A stretch of DNA of 64,000 nt from CAYOWQ01 sp964407695. Lineage in GTDB: Bacteria; Planctomycetota; Phycisphaerae; Phycisphaerales; SM1A02. The position numbers were made by a program, and so were the translations under genes. The notes under the pieces are model-generated. The model saw only the letters and a list, made by a program, of their open reading frames with translations, made no database searches and was not told where the DNA came from. Where the stretch lies: positions 1 to 64,000 of the forward strand of contig CAYOWQ010000004.1 in the NCBI GenBank assembly GCA_964407695.1, read 5' to 3'. Below are positions 52,605-61,291 of this stretch, in pieces (positions within the stretch are counted from its first letter, which is position 1; every line of letters starts with the position of its first letter).

Positions 52605-53906
52605 ATGCGCTTCGGAATGATCACCCTCATTCTCTGTCTTGCCCTGCCTCTCAGCGGTGCCGTGACGGCTGCCGAGCCGCAAAACCCGCGGGCCCAGCTG
52701 TCCTGGTGGGACCGAACCGATCCTTCACACGGCGGGCGGCTCGAGAGCAGCCGCTTCTATTCATTTCGTTCGGACCTCGACCGCGATGAGCTTCGCCCGC
52801 TGGCCGACCATATGGACACCATGTACGTGGAGTATTCCAAGCGCATGGCCGGGCTGGAGCAGCGGACGCCGGAGCATCTCGGGGTGTATGTGTTTCGAAC
52901 ACAGCGAGACTATCTCGACACGCTTCGGACCCAGTTTGGCATCAATGCCACGGGATCAGGTGGAATGTTCTTCGTGAGTCCCAACGGAAGCGGGTTGGCA
53001 TTTTTCGTGGAGCGCCTGCCGCTCTCGCGGATTCACCACGTGATGCAGCATGAAGGGTTTCACCAATTCGCGAACTCGCGGTTCGGCAACGATCTTCCGA
53101 TGTGGGTGAATGAAGGCTTGGCGGAGTTCTTCGGAGAGGCGGTGGTGGTTGGTCGAACGGTGGTCATCGGACAAAGCACACCCCGCGTGATCGGCAGCCT
53201 CAAGAACGCCATCGAAAACCAGCGGTACATCCGCTTCCTCGACCTGTTGACGATGTCGCCCCAGCAATGGAACGCTCGTGTGCAGGCCGGCGATGCGTCA
53301 ATTCAATATCAACAATCGTGGTCAATGGTGCAATTTCTCGTCTACGGCGACAACCAGCGGTATCAGGCTGCATTCGAAAGCTATCTTCGGCGGATCAATG
53401 CCGGACAGGATTCCGTGCAGGCATTTATTCAGGCGTTTGGAACGAGTGACGTAGATGAGTTCGAAACTCGCTGGATTGAATACGCCAAGCAGGCGCAGCC
53501 CAGCGCGTTCGTGACCGCGATGGAGCGAGCGGAATTTCTCGCGGAAGGAATGACGGCCGCGATTGCGGCCGGCAAACGGCCCCAGACTCTTGACGAGTTG
53601 AAACTGGTGCTGCAGGAATTGAAGTTTTCCTACTCGACCGGCTCCCATGGCCAGCAGTTCGTCTTCAAGGCTGAGGACGAAGATCTGTTTACGATTCCCA
53701 AGGATGAGCAGGCCAAGGAGCCGCCTGCCTTTGAGCTCACCAGACCCAAGAAGCGGGGCCTGACGACGCGAGAACGAAAGCTTGAGGAGAGCATGCCCAC
53801 ACCCCCCTCCATCGTGACTCGCAATCTCGCGCCCCGATCAATTGAAGTGATCTGGAAACGCCAGGACGATGGCCAAACATTCCGCTACGAAGTCACGGCG
53901 AAATAG
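52605..53906 (+). CDS. exported DUF1570-like zinc peptidase
   Basis: A 433-aa protein with signal peptide MRFGMITLILCLALPLSGAV. A thermolysin-like site is visible: HHVMQHEGFHQFANSRF (HExxH) followed by PMWVNEGLAEFFGE (the third ligand Glu). This matches the gluzincin-type DUF1570 family found in planctomycetes. The C-terminal third is Lys/Glu-rich and ends in a beta strand segment. ATG 52605 is preferred because it opens directly on the signal peptide; ATG 52596 is also possible. The spacing to hisF2 is 12 bases on the same strand. Confidence 0.8.
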   Translation: MRFGMITLILCLALPLSGAVTAAEPQNPRAQLSWWDRTDPSHGGRLESSRFYSFRSDLDRDELRPLADHMDTMYVEYSKRMAGLEQRTPEHLGVYVFRTQRDYLDTLRTQFGINATGSGGMFFVSPNGSGLAFFVERLPLSRIHHVMQHEGFHQFANSRFGNDLPMWVNEGLAEFFGEAVVVGRTVVIGQSTPRVIGSLKNAIENQRYIRFLDLLTMSPQQWNARVQAGDASIQYQQSWSMVQFLVYGDNQRYQAAFESYLRRINAGQDSVQAFIQAFGTSDVDEFETRWIEYAKQAQPSAFVTAMERAEFLAEGMTAAIAAGKRPQTLDELKLVLQELKFSYSTGSHGQQFVFKAEDEDLFTIPKDEQAKEPPAFELTRPKKRGLTTRERKLEESMPTPPSIVTRNLAPRSIEVIWKRQDDGQTFRYEVTAK

Positions 53907-53918
53907 CGGACCCTTCTG

Positions 53919-54707
53919 ATGCCCAATCTTCGACTCATCGCGCGTCTCGATGTCAAGGCCCCCAATCTCGTCAAGGGGATCCAGCTCGAGGGACTGCGGA
54001 AACTGGGAGATCCTCACGCGTTCGCTCGGCGCTATTACGACCAGGGGATCGACGAGATCTGCTATATCGACATCGTCGCGAGCCTGTACGAACGAAACAG
54101 CCTCCTCGACCTGATTCGCGAGACGACCGCCGACGTGTTCATTCCAATTACGGTTGGAGGAGGCCTGCGGTCGGTCGACGACGTCCGCAAGGCGCTCCGC
54201 GCCGGAGCCGACAAGGTGGCCATCAACACCGCGGCCATCCGTCGGCCGGACCTCATTTCAGAAGTGGCGCGAACCTTCGGCAGTCAATGCATGGTGGTTT
54301 CCATTCAGGCGAAGCGATCGGCGGCGCCAGGTATTCAGAGCGGCTGGGAGGCGTATTTCGACAACGGCCGCGAGCGAAGCGGACTTGACGCGGTGGACTG
54401 GGCGAGGCGTGTGGTCGACCTTGGCGCTGGGGAGATTCTTCTGACCTCTGTTGACCAGGAAGGGTCGGGCAAGGGGTTTGATCTTGAGCTGACGCGCCGC
54501 GTTTCGAGCGCTGTGCCGATTCCGGTGATTGCCGGGGGAGGCATGGGGACTTTGGATCATCTTGATCGAGTCGTAATGGAGGGCCTTGCGGATGCTGTTG
54601 CCATGGCCCACGTGCTGCATTACGGAATCCTGACGGTTCCGCAGATCCGGGCGGCGTGCGCGGAGCGGGGAATTCACGTTCGACGGGCGCGGCTGGCTTC
54701 AACCTAG
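53919..54707 (+). CDS. HisF2-type imidazole glycerol phosphate synthase cyclase homologue
   Basis: A 262-aa TIM-barrel protein. IARLDVKAPNLVKGIQLEGL at the N-terminus, ITVGGGLRSVDDVRKALRAG, ADKVAINTAAIRRPD and VIAGGGMGTLDH are HisF family motifs. The sequence LDVKAPNLVKGIQLEGLRKL, in place of LDVKDGRVVKGVNF, is the pattern of the HisF2/WbuZ group. That group works with a dedicated HisH2 amidotransferase in modified-sugar or surface-polysaccharide amidation rather than in histidine synthesis. Both catalytic aspartates appear present (LDVK and the late TSVDQEGS). No HisH gene lies nearby. Confidence 0.82.
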   Translation: MPNLRLIARLDVKAPNLVKGIQLEGLRKLGDPHAFARRYYDQGIDEICYIDIVASLYERNSLLDLIRETTADVFIPITVGGGLRSVDDVRKALRAGADKVAINTAAIRRPDLISEVARTFGSQCMVVSIQAKRSAAPGIQSGWEAYFDNGRERSGLDAVDWARRVVDLGAGEILLTSVDQEGSGKGFDLELTRRVSSAVPIPVIAGGGMGTLDHLDRVVMEGLADAVAMAHVLHYGILTVPQIRAACAERGIHVRRARLAST

Positions 54708-54766
54708 ACCGCAACTCCGGGAATCGTTCGGCGGCGGTAGAATTCCGCACCCCAGGAGTTCTGGCC

Positions 54767-55699
54767 ATGAATCATCTCATCAGCGTAGCGTTGGCTGGCG
54801 CAATCTTCACTTCCGCATCCGGCGGGTTTGTGGGGCTCGAGATTGTGGATCGGACTGACCAACTTGGAGGAGACATCCTCAACGTTGGCGCTTTTGAGGT
54901 GTACGTTCAATTTGATCACCCGGATGACAAGCTCCTTCAGGTCTTCAATACGGTCATTCAGGCCAGCGGCACGTTCGTTCATCTTCCGCCGCGTGGCGGC
55001 GAGGACGGTGCATTTCCGCTGACCAAGCAGACGTATGACAATCTTGGATCAGCGCTCGATTCGTTTGTCACCATTGGCTTCGTGTACAAAGGAACTGCCG
55101 GCAATCCGGACGGGCCCGACTCGGGCACCAACGGCGACCTGAACATGGTGCAACTGACGCCGGGCTTCTGCAAGGATGAGTTTCTGACCGGGGATTCAAT
55201 CTCCACGTGTGTCGGTGCGCCGACGGGTTGGTTTACACCGGTGTCGGCCAACAACATCCAAGGTCGGGCGGGAACGTATCCCGATCTCAAGATCCTGCTT
55301 GGTCGATTCGTGGTGTCCAAGTCGGCTCTGGGCTGCGCAGACCTGACGATCGAATCCATGTCGTTGAGCTATGCGCCGGCCGGTGGGCCCGCCGTGGGCA
55401 TCGATGAGCTCGTGGGATTCGCCGAGGCGTGCACACCGATGGTCGATTGCAATCTGAATGGCGAGAACGACCTGGCCGAGATTGCCGGCAATCCTCTCCT
55501 TGATTGCAACCTGGACAAGGTCCTCGACTCCTGCGCGGGCGTCGCGGGCGACATCGATGGCGACGGTCTGGTGAACGGAGCGGACCTCGGGCTCCTCCTC
55601 GCGGCATGGCAGTCGGGCGAATGCAGCGCGGACCTGAATCACGACGGCACGGTGGACGGCGCTGATCTTGGCAGCCTCCTTGCCGCGTGGACGGGTTAA
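54767..55699 (+). CDS. secreted protein with C-terminal dockerin pair
   Basis: A 310-aa exported protein. The signal peptide is MNHLISVALAGAIFTSASGG. The body is beta-rich (FVGLEIVDRTDQLGGDILNV and TYPDLKILLGRFVVSKSALG) with no known catalytic motif. A Cys/Asn-rich linker (CNLNGENDLAEIAGN, CNLDKVLDSCAG) leads into a dockerin pair (DIDGDGLVNGADLGLLLAAW and DLNHDGTVDGADLGSLLAAW). CCAGGAG lies eight bases before ATG 54767. The start is 60 bases after hisF2 on the same strand. Confidence 0.85.
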   Translation: MNHLISVALAGAIFTSASGGFVGLEIVDRTDQLGGDILNVGAFEVYVQFDHPDDKLLQVFNTVIQASGTFVHLPPRGGEDGAFPLTKQTYDNLGSALDSFVTIGFVYKGTAGNPDGPDSGTNGDLNMVQLTPGFCKDEFLTGDSISTCVGAPTGWFTPVSANNIQGRAGTYPDLKILLGRFVVSKSALGCADLTIESMSLSYAPAGGPAVGIDELVGFAEACTPMVDCNLNGENDLAEIAGNPLLDCNLDKVLDSCAGVAGDIDGDGLVNGADLGLLLAAWQSGECSADLNHDGTVDGADLGSLLAAWTG

Positions 55700-55764
55700 C
55701 TGATTCCTCATCTTGGCGGTGATACCTTGGGTCCCATCAGTTGCGGGCGTAGTGTTGGCTGCCC

Positions 55765-56163
55765 ATGAATTGGCTCTCAGATCATGCCGACACCATCGCC
55801 GTCAGCGTCGGCATTTCAATGGCGGCCCTGGTCGTCACCACGGCCAGCGCCATCGTTGCCATCGTGCTCATTCCCCCAAACCTTTTCAGCCGGACAGAAC
55901 GCCGAAGCAACGTGAGTTGGGTTCAGATTACCCTGAATGTCGTGGGTTGGCCCATCCTCATCGCCGGAGTGGCGATGCTGATTCTTCCGGGGCCGGGGCT
56001 GGTCGTCGTGGTGCTGGGACTGATGCTGGTCAGCTTTCCGGGACGCCGCAAACTGATCCGATGGATCATGAATCGGCCCGCGGTACTCTCCAATGCGAAC
56101 CGGCTGCGGGCGCGGTTCAGCCGCCCGCCGCTGGAATTGGGCAAGAGCGACACGGCCGGTTAG
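55765..56163 (+). CDS. PGPGW-type membrane protein
   Basis: A 132-aa protein with three hydrophobic segments (VSVGISMAALVVTTASAIVA; WVQITLNVVGWPILIAGVAM; LPGPGLVVVVLGLMLVSFPG). The motif LILPGPGLVVVVLGL is that of the PGPGW transmembrane family (function unknown). Its basic C-terminal tail is predicted to be cytoplasmic. It is followed after 14 bases by the decarboxylase gene. The upstream extension of the decarboxylase frame through this gene is not real. Confidence 0.85.
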   Translation: MNWLSDHADTIAVSVGISMAALVVTTASAIVAIVLIPPNLFSRTERRSNVSWVQITLNVVGWPILIAGVAMLILPGPGLVVVVLGLMLVSFPGRRKLIRWIMNRPAVLSNANRLRARFSRPPLELGKSDTAG

Positions 56164-56177
56164 TACATGATGCCATC

Positions 56178-57608
56178 ATGAACGTTCGACACATGAGTGC
56201 AGACGAGTTTCGCCGCCATGGGCGAGCCGTGATCGATTGGATCGCTGATTATCTTGAATCGGTTGAGTCACGGCCGGTTCTGTCGCGGGCCGCTCCGGGA
56301 AGTGTTCGAGACGCGTTGCCGGCATTCGCCCCCGAGAGGCACGAACCGTTCGAGGAAGTTCTGGCGGACCTTGAGCGCGTCATCATGCCGGGGATCACGC
56401 ATTGGCAGGCTCCAGGATTTTTTGCATTCTTTCCCGCCAACACGTCTTATCCGGCGATCCTCGGCGAGTTGCTGTCGGCGGGCCTTGGGGTGCAGGGAAT
56501 GTTGTGGACCACCAGCCCGGCGTGCACCGAACTCGAGATGCACATGATGGATTGGCTGGTCCACCTCCTCGGCCTTCCTGAGCGATTCCTCTTTGGAGAG
56601 CCCGGTGAGGGGCGCCAGGGCGGCGGTGTTATCCAGGACACGGCTTCAAGCGCTGCATTGTGCGCCCTCGTCGCCGCGCGTGAACGATGCATTCAGCGTG
56701 GCGCCGGCCGACTGGCCGTCTACGCATCAACGCAGGCACATTCCTCGATTGAGAAGGCTGTTCGCATTGCCGGCCTTGGAGCCGAATCGCTCCGCAGCAT
56801 CCCGACAGATGCGTCGTTGGCCATGGATTCGACCGCCCTTGCGGAAGCCATTGGTCGGGATCGATCCCGAGGGATTACGCCATGCCTGATCGTGGCCACC
56901 GCGGGAACCACGTCGACGCTGGCCTTCGACCCCGTTGAGCACATGGGCACGATCGCCCGGGATTGCGGAGCGTGGCTTCATGTTGATGCCGCGATGGCCG
57001 GTTCGGCCGCGGTGTGTCCAGAGTTTCGATTCGTGAATGCCGGACTGGACTCTGCCGACAGCTATTGTTTCAACCCTCATAAGTGGCTGCTGGTGAACTT
57101 TGACTGCGATTGCTTCTGGGTTGCCGATCGCAACGCACTCCTCCGCTCGTTGAGCATCATGCCGGAATACCTGCGCAATCAGGCGACGGACGCCGGCGCT
57201 GTTGTTGACTACCGGGATTGGCAGATACCGTTGGGCCGGCGGTTTCGGGCCCTCAAGATCTGGCTGACCATTCGACACTACGGTCAGATCGGTCTGCAGG
57301 CCCATATCCGGCGTCATGTCGAACTGGCCCGTCGATTCGCCGAACAGGTCAAACTGGATGATCGCTTTGAGTTCGCGGCAGCGCCCCAGCTCAATCTCGT
57401 CTGCCTTCGGCTGGCCAAGGGAGATGAATTTACGCAGGCTCTGCTGGATGCCGTCAACGCGTCGGGTCGAGCGTACGTGACGCATACCCGGATTGATGGC
57501 CGCCTGGCGATCCGAGTGGCCATCGGCTCGACACGGACAGAGGCCAGGCATGTCGACGAGCTGTGGCGGCAAATGAAGGAACAGGCGGACCGGTTGATGG
57601 CGTGCTAG
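56178..57608 (+). CDS. PLP-dependent aromatic amino acid decarboxylase (group II)
   Basis: A 476-aa pyridoxal-phosphate enzyme of the AADC/DDC type. HWQAPGFFAFFPANTSYPAI at the N-terminus is diagnostic of aromatic decarboxylases. IVATAGTTSTLAFDP and WLHVDAAMAGSAAVCPEFR give the cofactor His/Asp contacts, and YCFNPHKWLLVNFDCDCFWV contains the Schiff-base lysine. It likely makes tryptamine, tyramine or a related amine. The start ATG 56178 is used, with another ATG 15 bases on; the long open frame to 55713 is spurious. It is followed directly by a lipoprotein gene. Confidence 0.9.
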   Translation: MNVRHMSADEFRRHGRAVIDWIADYLESVESRPVLSRAAPGSVRDALPAFAPERHEPFEEVLADLERVIMPGITHWQAPGFFAFFPANTSYPAILGELLSAGLGVQGMLWTTSPACTELEMHMMDWLVHLLGLPERFLFGEPGEGRQGGGVIQDTASSAALCALVAARERCIQRGAGRLAVYASTQAHSSIEKAVRIAGLGAESLRSIPTDASLAMDSTALAEAIGRDRSRGITPCLIVATAGTTSTLAFDPVEHMGTIARDCGAWLHVDAAMAGSAAVCPEFRFVNAGLDSADSYCFNPHKWLLVNFDCDCFWVADRNALLRSLSIMPEYLRNQATDAGAVVDYRDWQIPLGRRFRALKIWLTIRHYGQIGLQAHIRRHVELARRFAEQVKLDDRFEFAAAPQLNLVCLRLAKGDEFTQALLDAVNASGRAYVTHTRIDGRLAIRVAIGSTRTEARHVDELWRQMKEQADRLMAC

Positions 57609-57635
57609 GTGAATTCAGTCGCATACCATCAGGCC

Positions 57636-58658
57636 ATGTCTGCCGGTGAGGTCACGTTCGTTCCGCTCACCCTTCGAGGGTGGGCGCGCCCGTTCACCTC
57701 CGTTCTGGTCGCATTTCTCCTTGGTGCGTGTTCCGGACCGGCGAGCGTGGCGCGACTGGAACAACCGACACCGCTGCCGGCAGCGAAGGCCGATCCGGAG
57801 TTTGCGCCGGGCCAATCCATCCTTGCCGGTTTCGATCAACCCCAGCGAAGCGTTGTCTCCCTTGAAGGCGCCCGGGCGTTGCTGGGAATTCGAATCATCG
57901 ATGGGACCCACAGGACCGTTCGGTTTGTGCTGATCGAAGGATTGCCGATGCCTCCGGGCGAGCCGAGATTCACATACTGGGATTTCAGCTCCGTTGGCGA
58001 GACGACTGGGAAGGAATTCAGCTATTCAGCCGTGAGCCCCGTTGGACAGGCCAGGGTTTCACTGTTCGACGCTGACGCGACTCTAATCAGGACATCGGAC
58101 GTCGACATCCCCTGGTATTTCCTGACCCGGGGTCCATGGAGTGTGTCGCATCGCCTTCGAAATGCGATTGACGGCGCCCCTCGAACCGACGCGGACCGTG
58201 CCGCTTATGCTGACGGGATCCTTTCGCTCATGTCGATCGTTCAGGCGATTCGCCTGGCGCCAGCCACCGAGCCGCTCGTGAATGAGGTCTGGGCCAACGT
58301 CATCGACGCACCGGACCTGGTGTCGATCCTGTTTCGCGGGGGCGTCAACCTCGAGCTGAATGCCGCCTTCGAAGATTCAGCACGGCTTGATCCGCCGGGG
58401 CCGTGGCCGTTGGAAGCAGCAGTCTGGATGCCGTTTCCCATTTCGGCCAACGGCCGGCCAACACTCAACGCCGAACTTGTCTGCGGCCCGGAGGCTCCCC
58501 CCTATCTCCTGACCGCGGGAATTCTCCGCCTCGTCGGTCACCATCCGCGCTTCTCCGATCGATCGCTTCAGGTGGAACTGCTCGCCGCACGCCTGGCCGA
58601 CGGGGCGCTCCCAACGAATCCTTCGGTCACTCAACCCCACCTGGACATCGCACCATGA
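57636..58658 (+). CDS. hypothetical lipoprotein
   Basis: A 340-aa protein with a lipobox (FTSVLVAFLLGACSG, Cys near residue 32). A beta-rich domain follows (RFTYWDFSSVGETTGKEFSY; VSLFDADATLIRTSDVDIPW), and the rest is mixed without recognised motif. The start is ATG 57636; GTG 57609, immediately after the upstream stop, is also open. The stop overlaps the next gene start as ATGA. I cannot assign a function. Confidence 0.7.
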   Translation: MSAGEVTFVPLTLRGWARPFTSVLVAFLLGACSGPASVARLEQPTPLPAAKADPEFAPGQSILAGFDQPQRSVVSLEGARALLGIRIIDGTHRTVRFVLIEGLPMPPGEPRFTYWDFSSVGETTGKEFSYSAVSPVGQARVSLFDADATLIRTSDVDIPWYFLTRGPWSVSHRLRNAIDGAPRTDADRAAYADGILSLMSIVQAIRLAPATEPLVNEVWANVIDAPDLVSILFRGGVNLELNAAFEDSARLDPPGPWPLEAAVWMPFPISANGRPTLNAELVCGPEAPPYLLTAGILRLVGHHPRFSDRSLQVELLAARLADGALPTNPSVTQPHLDIAP

Positions 58659-59143
58659 GCAATCGATGTTGGCTCGTGAAGACTGAAGCCGACTGCTATT
58701 CCATCGACGACCTTCAACGCGACCGTCGGACATGCTGGGACGGAGTTCGAAATTACCAGGCCCGCAACTTCATGCGCGATGAGATGATGGTCGGCGACAA
58801 GGTGCTCGTCTATCACTCCGGCGGGGCTTCGCCGGACCAGACCGGCGTGGCCGGCATCGCCCGCGTGGCGAAGACCGCCTACGCCGACCACACCGCGCTT
58901 GATCCGAAAGAACAGCACTTTGACTCGAAGTCCACCGAAGAGAATCCGATCTGGTACATGGTGGACCTGGCCTTCGTCAAACGATTCTCCTCAATCCTTC
59001 CGTTGCAGATGCTCAAGGCCGAAAGACGACTGGCGGGCATGCCGCTGCTTCAACGCGGCCAGCGCCTCTCGGTGATGCCGGTGTCACCGCAACATTTCGA
59101 CATGGTTGTGGAGATGGCCGGCTCCTCGACGATCCGGCGATGA
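58655..59143 (+). CDS. EVE-domain protein
   Basis: A 162-aa protein with the EVE (PUA-like) fold, which binds modified bases or RNA. CWLVKTEADCYSIDDLQRD, CWDGVRNYQARNFMRDEMM and VGDKVLVYHSGGA are the family motifs, and WYMVDLAFVKRF lies in the core. The start overlaps the stop of the lipoprotein gene by ATGA. No restriction or DNA-modification gene is near, so it is probably the housekeeping type rather than part of a defence island. Confidence 0.9.
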   Translation: MSNRCWLVKTEADCYSIDDLQRDRRTCWDGVRNYQARNFMRDEMMVGDKVLVYHSGGASPDQTGVAGIARVAKTAYADHTALDPKEQHFDSKSTEENPIWYMVDLAFVKRFSSILPLQMLKAERRLAGMPLLQRGQRLSVMPVSPQHFDMVVEMAGSSTIRR

Positions 59144-59155
59144 TCCAGCGTGAGA

Positions 59156-59551
59156 TCACTCTTCGGGTTCCGGCGCAGGCTTGTTGACGCCGCTGGGCGC
59201 ATCCGGCCGCTCGGTCCAGTCTTTGACTCGCTCTCCGAGATTCAATTCACTGGAGGTCGTCTTTCGGTATCCAAGCTTGCGGACGACTTCGAGAACGTCA
59301 GTCCATGACGGAAACGTCTTGTTGTTGACTCGCTTGAACGCCTCGATGGCCTGCAGAAACATGAACTGCTCTTCGGTCATCTCGCCCTCCTCAGCGCGTT
59401 TGACAAAATCCGTCAGGCGGCGACCGGGACCACGTCGACGCTCAAGATTTGTCGGAGGTTCAAGTCCGCTCAGCAGGCGGCGATCTACGCCCACGCGACG
59501 GTCCACCACGCTCCCGGCTTGCGACTCTTCTGGCTTCGCTGGCTTCTTCAT
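59156..59551 (-). CDS. hypothetical soluble protein
   Basis: A 131-aa protein. The N-terminal third is basic with an R-R pattern (VVDRRVGVDRRLL and NLERRRGPGRRLTDF). The middle (MTEEQFMFLQAIEAFKRVNN) and KTFPSWTDVLEVVRKLGYRK look like a compact helical domain. The C-terminus is Pro/Glu-rich. CAGGAG lies five bases before ATG 59551. It is convergent with the EVE gene. The family is unknown to me. Confidence 0.7.
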   Translation of the reverse strand: MKKPAKPEESQAGSVVDRRVGVDRRLLSGLEPPTNLERRRGPGRRLTDFVKRAEEGEMTEEQFMFLQAIEAFKRVNNKTFPSWTDVLEVVRKLGYRKTTSSELNLGERVKDWTERPDAPSGVNKPAPEPEE

Positions 59552-59643
59552 GTCGACTCCTGCGTTGGTGCTGCGCCGGCTCAGACACACCTTCGACGCA
59601 TCAGGTATCATCGGCGACCCGCTGCGGCAGGATGAGTCCGGAA

Positions 59644-60144
59644 ATGGCGAAAAAACCTTCCCAACCCCTGAATATTCAGGCCGCGTTTCTCGCGTGGCTC
59701 TGGCCCGGCTTGGGCCATTTGAACCTGGGCCATCGCCGACGGGGTTTTCTGATCATGTTCGGAACCCTCTTTCTTCTCCTGTGGGGCATCCTCGTGGGAG
59801 GCATCGATTCCATCGATCGGCGAAACGATACCCTTTGGTTCTGCGCCCAGGCGGGCTGCGGTCCGATCGCTTTCGTGGTTGATGCCGCCAATGAGTATCT
59901 GCTTCAGTCCGGCCGCGTCGGGCGTCTGATCGCACCGTTCGGAGAGGTGACCCCGACCTTTGAAAATGGCGTGGCCCGAGTACCCGAAGGGACAGTCAAC
60001 GAGTACACGGGGATCGCGCACGTCAATGAGTTCGGAACGCTTTTCAGCGCGCTGGCGGGGCTGATGAATATTTCGGTGATTCTCGATGCCCTCGTGCGGC
60101 CCCGCCTGACGGTCCCGGAAACCGATCGAAGGAGATCCGCGTGA
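59644..60144 (+). CDS. membrane protein (DUF6677-like)
   Basis: A 166-aa protein with two or three membrane segments (FLAWLWPGLGHLNLGHRRRG, LIMFGTLFLLLWGILVGGID; a late one near GTLFSALAGLMNISVILDAL). The Pro-Gly-x-Gly-His motif at the N-terminus recalls TM2-type membrane proteins. The start is ATG 59644, with ATG 59632 also in frame. Its stop overlaps the start of the next gene as GTGA. Function unknown. Confidence 0.75.
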   Translation: MAKKPSQPLNIQAAFLAWLWPGLGHLNLGHRRRGFLIMFGTLFLLLWGILVGGIDSIDRRNDTLWFCAQAGCGPIAFVVDAANEYLLQSGRVGRLIAPFGEVTPTFENGVARVPEGTVNEYTGIAHVNEFGTLFSALAGLMNISVILDALVRPRLTVPETDRRRSA

Positions 60145-60386
60145 TTCTGGCTTGGATTCCCTTCATCGAACCGGCTCGCGTGTTTCACGTGTGGTGGCCG
60201 ATTCTTTCGATTCCACTCGCCTGGGGAATTGCCATGGTCTACAAGGCGATGCGCCTGGAGTCGCTCGACGGTTACTGGCGACAGGTCATCGTGTTCACGA
60301 TTCAGGTGGTTGTGGGGATGGCGGGCATGGCGCTGGCCCTCGCGATCCTTGTGCAACTGATCGTGCCGATGCTGCCGGTGGAATAG
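60141..60386 (+). CDS. small two-span membrane protein
   Basis: An 81-aa protein starting at GTG 60141, which overlaps the stop of the previous gene by four bases. Two hydrophobic helices (VWWPILSIPLAWGIAMVY; VIVFTIQVVVGMAGMALALA). It is coupled to the upstream DUF6677-like gene and may form a complex with it. The 3' end overlaps the convergent flippase-like gene by 92 bases. Confidence 0.75.
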   Translation: MILAWIPFIEPARVFHVWWPILSIPLAWGIAMVYKAMRLESLDGYWRQVIVFTIQVVVGMAGMALALAILVQLIVPMLPVE

Positions 60387-61245
60387 CTGCGCGCCTCCGA
60401 AGCACCCAGATGAATGACAGCGCGCCGAGCGGGGCCACCGCGGCGATCTCCAAAGCGCGATGGACGAGATCCGCCGCCACACCCTGTTCAAGCGAGACGT
60501 TCGCCAACGCGGAGGCCAACAGGCCGACGAGCCATTCACGCAAGCCAAGGCCGTTGCCCGCAAGGGGAATCGTGCTGATTCCCACAGCGCAGCAGGCCAT
60601 GACAATTGCGGAATCAACACTCAGTGAAACGCCTACAAGCTGGAACACGGCCCAGTATCGCACGCTCCAAACCAGCAACTCCCCGGTCTTGATCAGTGCA
60701 GCCACGGCCGGCAACCGAACTGAAGGGACCATCGTCCCAAGGATCAGCAGCCCGACGCCGACTCCCACCATGAGAACCGCTGAGCCGTCGGCCAGGTGGG
60801 AGGCCAAGACCAGACCCGCCATTCCGGCCGCCGTCACGACCGAGAGCACCATGGATTCGATGATGGTTCGGAGGCTGTCTCGCGCACGAATGCGGTTGAC
60901 CGCTCGATGATATTCAATGCGTCCAAACATTCCCGGACGCAACGGCAGGTAGTTAAGGAGTGACGCGGCCGAGATCAGGCCCTGCATCTCCAGCAGCCCG
61001 ACGCGCCCAAAGCGACGCATCAGGACGCTGAAGAGCACTCCGCTGAAGATCAGATTGGCGATGACCCCGGCCAGCGCCGTTGCAAGCACGACCGGCGAAG
61101 GGTTGCGAAGATGGTTCCACGCCTCGGCGAGTTCCTGCCGCTGTCGGAAGACCACCACACCGGCGGCGATGAACAGGGCGACGCCGATCCATGTGCCAAC
61201 CCACCGCCAGGATGGCCCATGATGGTGGGCGGCGGCGTCATTCAC
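60295..61245 (-). CDS. membrane flippase-like protein (lysylphosphatidylglycerol synthase TM family)
   Basis: A 316-aa polytopic membrane protein with about eight helices. VLATALAGVIANLIFSGVLF, LLEMQGLISAASLLNYLPLR, then PGMFGRIEYHR, and STIPLAGNGLGLREWLVGLL match the UPF0104/LPG-synthase membrane domain, often a lipid or polyprenol flippase. GTG 61245 with GGAAGG about eight bases upstream is taken as start; ATG 61278 has none. The last about 30 aa are Pro/Ser-rich and lie in the overlap with the gene at 60141. Confidence 0.8.
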   Translation of the reverse strand: MNDAAAHHHGPSWRWVGTWIGVALFIAAGVVVFRQRQELAEAWNHLRNPSPVVLATALAGVIANLIFSGVLFSVLMRRFGRVGLLEMQGLISAASLLNYLPLRPGMFGRIEYHRAVNRIRARDSLRTIIESMVLSVVTAAGMAGLVLASHLADGSAVLMVGVGVGLLILGTMVPSVRLPAVAALIKTGELLVWSVRYWAVFQLVGVSLSVDSAIVMACCAVGISTIPLAGNGLGLREWLVGLLASALANVSLEQGVAADLVHRALEIAAVAPLGALSFIWVLRRRAAIPPAASARSVAQGSRGPAPCPPSPQPPES

Positions 61246-61291
61246 GCGGGCGCCCTTCCGCCAAGAACAGGGATCCATTCAGGCAACGGGA

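Noticed and set aside
55713..56177. N-terminal extension of the decarboxylase frame over the PGPGW gene
   Set aside because: The extension is low-complexity His/Arg/Pro sequence and overlaps a real membrane-protein gene; homology starts at 56178.
58655..59143. A defence island around the EVE-domain gene
   Set aside because: Neighbours are a lipoprotein and small membrane proteins; no restriction, methylase or toxin genes are present.
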